Shown piece after piece: positions 53,628-60,155 of a stretch of 60,155 bases of DNA. The notes beneath the pieces were generated by a model. It was given only the letters and a program-made list of their open reading frames with translations. It was not told the DNA's origin and did not search any database. This DNA comes from an uncultured bacterium (GTDB lineage Bacteria > Bacillota > Negativicutes > Veillonellales > Veillonellaceae), in the NCBI GenBank assembly GCA_905214495.1, contig CAJMLW010000011.1, positions 1 through 60,155 of the forward strand. Direction: 5' to 3'. A program made the position numbers and the translations under genes. The stretch's first letter is position 1, and the number at the start of each line of letters is the position of its first letter.

Positions 53628-54448
53628 TATTTTCCGGCAGCCATACGGTTTTTATCTACTAATTGCATAACAAGAGATGCTGTTTCTTCAATGGATTTGT
53701 TAGAAACATCAAGCACTTGGCAATGTAGACGACGCATAATGGCTTTTGCATATTCTAATTCAGAATTAATGCGTTCAATAGAAGCATAATTAGCCTCATC
53801 TTCTAAACCAATGGCACGCAAACGTTCACTGCGGATATTATTCAATTTATATGGGTCAATAATCAACCCCACAATTTTTTTAGGCGGAATCTTAAATAAT
53901 TCCTCTGGCAATGGCACCTCTGGAACTAGTGGTAAGTTAGCCGCCTTGATTTTTTTATACGCTAAAAACATGGATAATGGCGTTTTACTTGTACGAGATA
54001 CACCAATAATCACAACATCAGCTTTTTCAAAGCCTGATGGATTTTTACCATCATCGTATTTTACAGCAAACTCGATAGCTTCTACCTTTTTAAAATATTC
54101 TTGGTCCAATTTATGAACCATACCGGCCGTCATGCGTGGCTTGGTAGATGCTACTGTACCTACTGCGTCCAATACAGGGCCCATAATATCAACAGCAGGA
54201 ATATTATTATCTGCCGCTTTTTCGTGTAAATAATTGCGTAATTCTAATGACACAATTGTATGACAAATTACGTGATTACCATTTTGGGCATCTCGTATAA
54301 TTTCATCAATTTGAGCCTTATCTTCAATATATGGGATGCGAACAATTTCAATTTGTTCCTTATCGTACTGACTAGCTGTCGCTCTCGCAACGGCCTCTGC
54401 AGTTTCGCCTAAGGAGTCAGATATCGCATAAATAATTTTTTCTGCCAT
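53627..54448 (-). CDS. ppsR: PEP synthase regulatory protein (kinase/pyrophosphorylase, PpsR)
   Basis: A DUF299 enzyme that inactivates PEP synthase by ADP-dependent phosphorylation and reactivates it by phosphorolysis. 273 residues: IYAISDSLGETAEAVARA at the start and the P-loop-like GVSRTSKTPLSMFLAYK near residues 150-166. The family also controls PPDK; the target here is surely the PpsA encoded just upstream. It follows the CcpN-like gene by 3 bases. Confidence 0.93.
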   Translation of the reverse strand: MAEKIIYAISDSLGETAEAVARATASQYDKEQIEIVRIPYIEDKAQIDEIIRDAQNGNHVICHTIVSLELRNYLHEKAADNNIPAVDIMGPVLDAVGTVASTKPRMTAGMVHKLDQEYFKKVEAIEFAVKYDDGKNPSGFEKADVVIIGVSRTSKTPLSMFLAYKKIKAANLPLVPEVPLPEELFKIPPKKIVGLIIDPYKLNNIRSERLRAIGLEDEANYASIERINSELEYAKAIMRRLHCQVLDVSNKSIEETASLVMQLVDKNRMAAGK

Positions 54449-54451
54449 TCT

Positions 54452-55099
54452 TTATACCTCTTGTGTACTACATTCTAAAAACGCCTTAGTAACAGTTGTT
54501 TTAGATACACGTCCTACTACCTTTAATCGTTTCTTAGGACTATCTTGTGATTCATCGTCTTCTCTAACTATAACAGGTAAACAATCGACTTCATAATCAA
54601 TCATCTTTTGTGCCGCCACAGCCAACGAATCTGATGGTTCTACGGTGATAACTTTGCTAATGGGTGTCATAATCATTGAGATGGGCATTGTATGTGCATC
54701 GGTTTGACCTATGGAGGCACGCAATAAATCTTTGCGTGATACAACACCTTGTAAATAGGAACCTTCGCAAACCAAAATCGTACCCACATCCTCTGTAAAA
54801 ATGGTCACGATTGTATCATATAGATTAGTCTCTGGCGATACAATAACGGCTTGTGAAAGCACATCATGTACACTATAAGACCTTAAAATTTCAGCAGTTT
54901 GGTCCTTTGGCGACAAGCCAACATAGTAATATCCTACATTAGGCCTTGCTTCAAGAACGCCAATCATGGTGAGCACGGCTAAATCCGAACGCAATGCAGA
55001 TCGTGTCACATCCAAATGTTCCGCTATAGCACTTCCCGTAACAGGTCCTTTTTCACGTACAATATGGGCTATTGCTTCTTGTCGTTTTGAAAGTTTCAC
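54452..55099 (-). CDS. CcpN-like transcriptional regulator with HTH and paired CBS domains
   Basis: A 215-residue regulator: winged helix at the N-terminus (SKRQEAIAHIVREKGPVTGSA, then LDVTRSALRSDLAVLTMIGVLEARP) followed by two CBS domains (about residues 78-140 and 145-210). CcpN of B. subtilis has this architecture and represses gluconeogenic genes. Its place between ppsA and ppsR argues that it controls PEP synthesis here, sensing a nucleotide through the CBS pair. The start is a GTG at 55099, six bases after GGAGGG. Confidence 0.87.
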   Translation of the reverse strand: MKLSKRQEAIAHIVREKGPVTGSAIAEHLDVTRSALRSDLAVLTMIGVLEARPNVGYYYVGLSPKDQTAEILRSYSVHDVLSQAVIVSPETNLYDTIVTIFTEDVGTILVCEGSYLQGVVSRKDLLRASIGQTDAHTMPISMIMTPISKVITVEPSDSLAVAAQKMIDYEVDCLPVIVREDDESQDSPKKRLKVVGRVSKTTVTKAFLECSTQEV

Positions 55100-55148
55100 A
55101 CCCGTCCCTCCTTTCACATATAAATATTATATCCTATGTATCATTTTA

Positions 55149-55179
55149 GAAAAAGAGGAGGCGCTCTCGCCTCCTCTTT
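55149..55179 (-). terminator. intrinsic terminator after ppsA
   Basis: AAAGAGGAGGCG and CGCCTCCTCTTT with a small loop, then UUUUCU on the minus strand. Confidence 0.85.
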
Positions 55180-55205
55180 ACATCATCAAATAAACTATAT
55201 CTTTA

Positions 55206-57587
55206 TTACCATTCAAGGTCTTCTACATCTTGGCGACCACGACCTGTAAGTGCATCCATCATCATGCGTTGCTCAATTTGAGCCACCATCTTCTTAGTAT
55301 TTTTAACCGCATCTGGGTTAACAGAGATGGAGTCGATACCACTCTTAACTAAGAATTCACAAAGTTCAGGGTAAACACTTGGTGCTTGTCCACAAATGGA
55401 TACAGTCTTACCATCTTTATGAGCCACTTCGATAAGATGACGAATAGCTCTACGAACGGCTAAATTACGTTCATCATAAATGTGTTGAACTGTTTCATTA
55501 TCGCGGTCACAACCTAGAACAAGCATTGTCAAATCGTTAGAACCGATGGAATAACCATCTACGTATTTATTGAATTGGTCAGCTAAGATAATATTTGCCG
55601 GAATTTCAGCCATGAGCCAGATTTTGAAATCTTTACAGCGTACAAGGCCTTCTTGAGCCATCAAGTTGGTTACGAGTTCAGCTTCTTCCACAGTACGGCA
55701 GAATGGAATCATAACTTGTAAGTTTTTAAAACCAAATTCATTACGCACCTTTTTAATAGCTTCTAATTCTAATTTGAAAGCAGGTGTATATTTAGGATCA
55801 TAGTAACGGGAAGCACCACGCCAGCCAAGTAATGCACTGGATTCATGTGGTTCATATTTGTCACCACCTTTAAGGTCGCGGTATTCACTAGATTTAAAAT
55901 CGCTTAAACGAACTACTACTTGGCGAGGCGCTAATGCTTGACAGACCTTACGCATACCTTCTGCCAATGTATTAACGGCTACATCACTGCGACCTGTTTC
56001 GATAAGGTGCAATGGATGTTCATGGATGAATGTAGTCCAAATGAACTCTTCACGCATCAAACCGATACCATCACAAGGCAATACACCGTATTTTTCAGCC
56101 AAGTCTGGATCGCCCAAATTCATGTAAATCTTAGTACCAGTTACAGGAATATATTCACTTGCTACAACAGCTTGTTCTTGCGGTGCAGCTGGTTTAACAA
56201 CATCTTCTAATACGCCATCATAAACAATACCATTAGTTGCATCAACAGTAATCATTTGGCCTTCTTTAATAGAAGTTGTAGCTTCATGGCTACGACTCTT
56301 AGTACCAACAATACAAGGAATGCCAAGTTCACGACTAACGATAGATGCATGGCAAGTCATACCGCCAGCATCTGTAACGATAGCTTTCGCTTTTTTCATA
56401 GCTGGAACCCAGTCAGGTGCTGTCATAGCTGTAACAAGGATTTCGCCTTCTTTGAATTCATCAATATCTTCAGGATTGATGATAACATGTGCCTTACCAG
56501 CAGCTTTACCTGGGGACGCTGGTAAACCTTTAACTACAATTTCACGATCTGTTGTAGTTGCTACGCTTGTATCTGCAGTTTGTTCGGATTTATCTTTTCT
56601 GGACCATACTGTTTCTGGACGAGCTTGAAGAATCCAGATTTTACCATTTCTTTCATCTACGCCCCATTCCATATCCATGTAGCAGCCATAATGTTTTTCA
56701 ATAGCTTTAGCGTATTCAGCTAATTCCAATACTTGTTCATCGGAAATAACTTGTTTGTTAGCTTCATCAGCAGGTACGATTTCTTCTATGCAATCGCCAT
56801 CAGCTTTACGTACAAGGCGAATATTTTTATCATTAATCATACGATCTGTGATAACCATTTTTTGTTTATCTACACGGAAGTTATCTGGTGTAACTGTACC
56901 TTGTACTACATATTCACCAAGGCCCCAAGAACCTTCGATTAAGATATTGTTATCATTACCTGTTACAAGGTCAACCGTAAACATAACACCAGCAGCTTTG
57001 GAGAATACCATCATTTGAACAGCTGCACTTAACGCTACTGTCATATGGTCAAAGCCTTGTTTTACACGGTAATATGTTGCACGATCAGTAAATGTGGATG
57101 CATAACATTCTTTTACTTTTTCAATGATCGTATCTGCACCACGAACATTTAAATATGTATCTTGTTGACCAGCAAAGCTAGCATCTGGTAAGTCTTCTGC
57201 AGTTGCACTAGAACGAACAGCTACGAATGGATCTTTTTCACCTACTTTTTCACCTAGTTCTTCATACGATTTGCGAATAGCTTCAGCCAATGCAGCAGGC
57301 ATTTCTTCTTGGCAAATCATGCGGCGAATTTTTGTACAAACTTCGCGAAGTAATGCAGAGTTTTCTACATCATCTAAATCATCTAACTCTTGACGAATAC
57401 GATCTTCAAGGCCAGTTTCTTTCATAAACTCACGATACCCATATGCAGTTGTTGCAAAACCATAAGGTACAGGTACATTTGTAGAGGAAGTTAATTCACC
57501 TAAGGATGAAGATTTACCACCTACTAAATTTACGTCTTCACGTTTTAATTCATCAAACCATAATACATAAGCTGTTTCGCGATTCAT
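55206..57587 (-). CDS. ppsA: phosphoenolpyruvate synthase (pyruvate, water dikinase)
   Basis: Converts pyruvate, ATP and water to PEP, AMP and phosphate, the entry to gluconeogenesis from lactate or pyruvate. 793 residues: ATP-grasp domain (VGGKSSSLGEL, FVAVRSSATAEDLPDASFAGQQDT), the phospho-histidine domain with TDAGGMTCHASIVSRELGIP, and the C-terminal PEP-binding barrel with GLMREEFIW, RLSDFKSSEY and GSNDLTMLVLGCDRD, ending in the catalytic cysteine region VSICGQAPS. PpsR and a CcpN-like regulator follow. It has its own promoter. Confidence 0.96.
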   Translation of the reverse strand: MNRETAYVLWFDELKREDVNLVGGKSSSLGELTSSTNVPVPYGFATTAYGYREFMKETGLEDRIRQELDDLDDVENSALLREVCTKIRRMICQEEMPAALAEAIRKSYEELGEKVGEKDPFVAVRSSATAEDLPDASFAGQQDTYLNVRGADTIIEKVKECYASTFTDRATYYRVKQGFDHMTVALSAAVQMMVFSKAAGVMFTVDLVTGNDNNILIEGSWGLGEYVVQGTVTPDNFRVDKQKMVITDRMINDKNIRLVRKADGDCIEEIVPADEANKQVISDEQVLELAEYAKAIEKHYGCYMDMEWGVDERNGKIWILQARPETVWSRKDKSEQTADTSVATTTDREIVVKGLPASPGKAAGKAHVIINPEDIDEFKEGEILVTAMTAPDWVPAMKKAKAIVTDAGGMTCHASIVSRELGIPCIVGTKSRSHEATTSIKEGQMITVDATNGIVYDGVLEDVVKPAAPQEQAVVASEYIPVTGTKIYMNLGDPDLAEKYGVLPCDGIGLMREEFIWTTFIHEHPLHLIETGRSDVAVNTLAEGMRKVCQALAPRQVVVRLSDFKSSEYRDLKGGDKYEPHESSALLGWRGASRYYDPKYTPAFKLELEAIKKVRNEFGFKNLQVMIPFCRTVEEAELVTNLMAQEGLVRCKDFKIWLMAEIPANIILADQFNKYVDGYSIGSNDLTMLVLGCDRDNETVQHIYDERNLAVRRAIRHLIEVAHKDGKTVSICGQAPSVYPELCEFLVKSGIDSISVNPDAVKNTKKMVAQIEQRMMMDALTGRGRQDVEDLEW

Positions 57588-57640
57588 GTGAGAACCTCCT
57601 GTTTGTAATTAGTGCAACACATTAAACCTTTTACATATAA

Positions 57641-57669
57641 ATAGTATAACTTAATTTAAATTATGTCAA
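57641..57669 (-). promoter_or_regulatory. promoter of ppsA
   Basis: TTGACA (57664-57669), a 17-base spacer and TACTAT (57641-57646) on the minus strand. An alternative -10, TATACT, would leave only 15 bases. The rest of 57670-57769 shows nothing recognisable. Confidence 0.65.
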
Positions 57670-57769
57670 TTTATATTGGCATTAAGATGCAAAATATAAC
57701 AATGCTAAAAAGTTTATCTTTTAAATATCCCATAATAGATGAAACTGCTATGTTAGGTGAGAATTAAAC

Positions 57770-57810
57770 AAAAAAACTGTGATGAGATTTCTAAACCTCA
57801 TCACAGTTTT
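57770..57810 (-). terminator. intrinsic terminator after tyrS
   Basis: A perfect 14-bp stem AAAACTGTGATGAG/CTCATCACAGTTTT with a 10-base loop and a run of U on the minus strand. Confidence 0.92.
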
Positions 57811-57813
57811 ATA

Positions 57814-59022
57814 TTAGTTAAATTTAATTTTGATAAATTTACGTTTACCTACTTGAACGATCATGCCATCTTCAAGAACTAGGTTCTCTTCGCCATATTT
57901 TTCACCGTTGACTTTGAACGCACCAGCTTTAATAGATCGGCGTGCTTCACCATTAGAAGCAGTCAAACCAGCATCCGTGCAAAATTGTGGTACGAAAATA
58001 GCTTCGCTAGGTTTATCAATAGCATATTCAGGAATATCGGTTGGCAATGCGTGTTGTTGGAATACGCGTTTAAATTCATCTTCCGCCTCTTGTGCTGCTT
58101 GTTCCCCATGATATAAACGAACGATCGTTTTTGCCAATTGCATTTTTGCATCACGTGGGTGCAATGTACCATTTTCTAAACGTTCTTCCATATCGTTTTG
58201 ATCTTCGATAGACATATCCGTAACGAGCATGAAGTAACGCATCATCAATTCATCAGGAATAGACATGGCTTTACCATACATATCTTTAGGGGCTTCATCA
58301 ATACCGATGTAGTTCCCCAAGGATTTACTCATCTTTTGAACGCCATCAAGACCTTCAAGCAAAGGCATAGTAATAACTACTTGAGGTTCTTGTCCTGCCA
58401 ACTCTTGCAAGTGACGCCCCATAAGTAGGTTGAAAGTTTGATCTGTACCACCAAATTCAACGTCCGCATGCAATGCTACAGAGTCTTGACCTTGCATCAA
58501 TGGATACATGAATTCATGCACGCCGATAGGACGACCTTCTTTGTAACGTTTATCAAAGTCATCACGCTCCATCATACGTGCTACAGTATAAGAACTTGCC
58601 AAGCGAAGTACATCAGCAAAGTTCATGGATTCAAGCCATTCACTATTATCGCGTACAATTGTTTTTTCAGGGTCTAATACCTTAAAGATTTGTGTCTTAT
58701 AGGTTTCCGCATTTTTTAATACTTCTTCCTTGGTAAGTGGTGGGCGTGTTACGCTTTTACCAGTAGGGTCACCGATACGTGCTGTGAAGCCACCGATTAC
58801 AATAACCACTTGATGGCCAAACTCTTGGAACAAGCGAAGCTTACGAAGTGGTACGGTATGACCTAAATGAATGTCAGGAGCCGTAGGATCGAGGCCCAAT
58901 TTTACGATCAATGGTTTATTTTCTTTAATAGATCGTTCTATTTTTTTGACTAAGTCTTCTTCATTAATTATTCCAGATACGCCATGTGTAATTTGGCGCA
59001 CTTGTTCTTGTGCTGTAATCAT
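57814..59022 (-). CDS. tyrS: tyrosyl-tRNA synthetase
   Basis: Class I synthetase, 402 residues. The HIGH-type motif is DIHLGHTVPLRKL and the KMSKS motif is QKMSKSLGNYIG; a C-terminal S4 domain (RRSIKAGAFKVNGEKYGEE) binds tRNA. The HLGH and KMSKS variants place it with the TyrZ-like type. No T-box is seen in its short leader, unlike cysS. The ATG follows TAGGAGG. Confidence 0.95.
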   Translation of the reverse strand: MITAQEQVRQITHGVSGIINEEDLVKKIERSIKENKPLIVKLGLDPTAPDIHLGHTVPLRKLRLFQEFGHQVVIVIGGFTARIGDPTGKSVTRPPLTKEEVLKNAETYKTQIFKVLDPEKTIVRDNSEWLESMNFADVLRLASSYTVARMMERDDFDKRYKEGRPIGVHEFMYPLMQGQDSVALHADVEFGGTDQTFNLLMGRHLQELAGQEPQVVITMPLLEGLDGVQKMSKSLGNYIGIDEAPKDMYGKAMSIPDELMMRYFMLVTDMSIEDQNDMEERLENGTLHPRDAKMQLAKTIVRLYHGEQAAQEAEDEFKRVFQQHALPTDIPEYAIDKPSEAIFVPQFCTDAGLTASNGEARRSIKAGAFKVNGEKYGEENLVLEDGMIVQVGKRKFIKIKFN

Positions 59023-59054
59023 GGAAATCCTCCTACATAAAATCTATTCTTTAT

Positions 59055-59083
59055 AGTATACCATTATAAATAGGCTTTCACAA
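59055..59083 (-). promoter_or_regulatory. promoter of tyrS
   Basis: TTGTGA (59078-59083), a 17-base spacer and TATACT (59055-59060) on the minus strand, leaving a leader of about 30 bases. Confidence 0.7.
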
Positions 59084-59093
59084 TTATATATAG

Positions 59094-59122
59094 TGTTTGT
59101 TTTATGTCTTTTATGGTATACT
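59094..59122 (+). promoter_or_regulatory. possible promoter of the PBP gene
   Basis: TATACT (59117-59122) on the plus strand with a poor -35 (TGTTTG, 59094-59099) at 17 bases, about 60 bases before the ATG. Confidence 0.4.
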
Positions 59123-59179
59123 ATTTATAACTGCGTAATATATTTTACGTTATATTTACTTTAAAAAAGAGGTGACTCT

Positions 59180-60155
59180 ATGGGTAATAACTCAAATATA
59201 AGAGCTCGTCGTAAACCAGCTCCTAACCCGAGCAATCCAAAGGCATCAACTAAAAAGACGATTTGGATGATTGTATTATTACTTGTTCTTATTGTAGCCG
59301 GTGGCGGTTGTGGATTTATAAGTGCTACCATGTCTAACCTTCCAGATGTATCTAACGTACGACCATCTGCATCGTCTCAGATTTATGACGTACATGGCAA
59401 TTTAATTACTACGGTTCATTCCACAGAGAATCGTTTGCCAGTTCCAATTAACGAAGTACCAAAAGAATTACAAGATGCTTTTGTAGCTACTGAAGACTCT
59501 CGTTTTTATAGCCATCATGGTATCGACCCTATCGGTATTTTACGTGCTATTTGGGTTAATGTTGTACATAGTGGTGTAGCCGAAGGTGGTTCCACAATCA
59601 CACAGCAATTGGCTCGTAATGCTTTTCTTTCCCAAGACAGAACTCTCAAACGTAAAATTTCCGAAGCTTTATTAGCACTTAAAATCGAACAGCATTATAC
59701 AAAACAAGAAATTCTTGAAATGTATATGAACCAAATTTATTTTGGTCAAGGTGCTTATGGTGTTCAATCTGCTGCTCACGTTTACTTTGGTAAAGATGTA
59801 CGCGATTTAACATTAGCCCAATGTGCTATGCTTGCTGGGTTACCTCAAAGTCCTAACTACTACTCCCCATTCAACAACTTAGAAGCTGGTAAAAAACGCC
59901 AAGCCGTTGTATTGAGCCAAATGGTTAAGTATGGTTACCTCTCACAAGATAAAGCCGATGCAGCTCGCGAAGCAGATTTAGGTTTGGTTGCTAAACAAGA
60001 GCAAACTCACGAAAACAACAATGCATCGTATTTTATCAACTACGTAATTGCTCAAATTTCTGAAAAATATGGCGATGATGCAATCTACAAAGATGGTTTA
60101 AAAATTTATACCACTCTCGATATGGATGCTCAAAATGCTGCAGTTGCAGCAATGC
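59180..60155 (+). CDS. class A penicillin-binding protein, 5' part (cut by window edge)
   Basis: The first 325 codons of a peptidoglycan synthase of the PBP1A type. A basic cytoplasmic start is followed by a membrane anchor near residues 28-50 and the GT51 transglycosylase domain: ATEDSRFYSHHGIDPIGILRA with the catalytic Glu, EGGSTITQQLARN, RKISEALLALKIEQHYTK, YMNQIYFGQGAYGVQSAA and AMLAGLPQSPNYYSP. The transpeptidase domain would lie beyond the edge. The ATG at 59180 is five bases after AGAGGTG. Confidence 0.93.
   Translation, partial: MGNNSNIRARRKPAPNPSNPKASTKKTIWMIVLLLVLIVAGGGCGFISATMSNLPDVSNVRPSASSQIYDVHGNLITTVHSTENRLPVPINEVPKELQDAFVATEDSRFYSHHGIDPIGILRAIWVNVVHSGVAEGGSTITQQLARNAFLSQDRTLKRKISEALLALKIEQHYTKQEILEMYMNQIYFGQGAYGVQSAAHVYFGKDVRDLTLAQCAMLAGLPQSPNYYSPFNNLEAGKKRQAVVLSQMVKYGYLSQDKADAAREADLGLVAKQEQTHENNNASYFINYVIAQISEKYGDDAIYKDGLKIYTTLDMDAQNAAVAAM

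Noticed and set aside
1..60155. CRISPR arrays, insertion sequences or long repeats
   Set aside because: No regularly spaced direct repeats, transposase-like proteins or long terminal inverted repeats were seen by reading; an exhaustive repeat search was not possible.

Overview
The window reads as a chromosomal core region of a low-GC Firmicute-type bacterium, most probably a Veillonella or close relative (Negativicutes). This is an inference from gene content and protein character. A ctsR-mcsA-mcsB-clpC-radA block, sufCBDSU, a cysteine T-box and a CIRCE element mark it as Firmicutes. A phosphatidylserine pathway, PEP synthase with two regulators and no sugar catabolism fit an organism living on lactate. 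Almost all genes are on the minus strand. The exceptions are a SpeD-like gene (22231), rpmB (52312) and a class A PBP cut by the right edge (59180). No insertion sequence, prophage or CRISPR array is visible.

Layout, left to right, all minus strand unless noted. 1-6.3 kb: tmRNA (ssrA), a biotin operon (small membrane protein, bioW, bioF) behind a BirA-type operator, a small glucosaminidase-like gene, smpB and rnr. The biotin genes sit inside what is usually a compact rnr-smpB-ssrA unit. 6.3-10.9 kb: secG, sigH, rae1/yacP, rlmB, mrnC, and cysS behind a cysteine T-box. 10.9-22 kb: a BASS-family transporter, gltX, a fused ispD-ispF, a PIN/TRAM membrane protein, radA, clpC, mcsB, mcsA and ctsR, with a dense GTCAAA operator at the ctsR promoter. 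Divergent from ctsR (+) is a SpeD/AdoMet decarboxylase homologue that has lost its pyruvoyl serine and catalytic cysteine. 22.8-28.6 kb: a HAD phosphatase and the suf operon, which begins with a structured leader RNA. 28.7-32.8 kb: a divergent LysA-type decarboxylase, a DoxX protein and groES-groEL under CIRCE.

32.9-38.5 kb: thiL-tsaE-tsaB-rimI-tsaD followed with almost no gap by a HisKA_2 sensor kinase and an ANTAR response regulator. 38.6-43.4 kb: a GerMN lipoprotein, a muramoyl-alanine amidase, a ComEC-type metallo-hydrolase lipoprotein, nnr (NAD(P)HX repair) and acpS. 43.4-44 kb: a frameshifted gene remnant and tRNA-Leu(CAA). 44-50 kb: surE, a processive GT2, pssA, psd, a WecG/TagA glycosyltransferase, guaB and a 4-oxalocrotonate tautomerase family gene. 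50-60 kb: recG, rpmB (+), a dGTPase-like protein, ppsR, a CcpN-like CBS regulator, ppsA, tyrS and the PBP (+).

Themes: protein quality control (trans-translation, arginine phosphorylation with ClpC, GroESL), RNA decay and modification (RNase R, Rae1, Mini-III, RlmB, t6A synthesis), iron-sulfur cluster assembly, phospholipid synthesis and gluconeogenic control. The items most worth a second look are the SpeD-like pseudoenzyme, the suf leader RNA, the membrane protein next to bioW (candidate pimelate or biotin-precursor uptake), the ANTAR two-component pair attached to the t6A operon, and the unusual ctsR operator.
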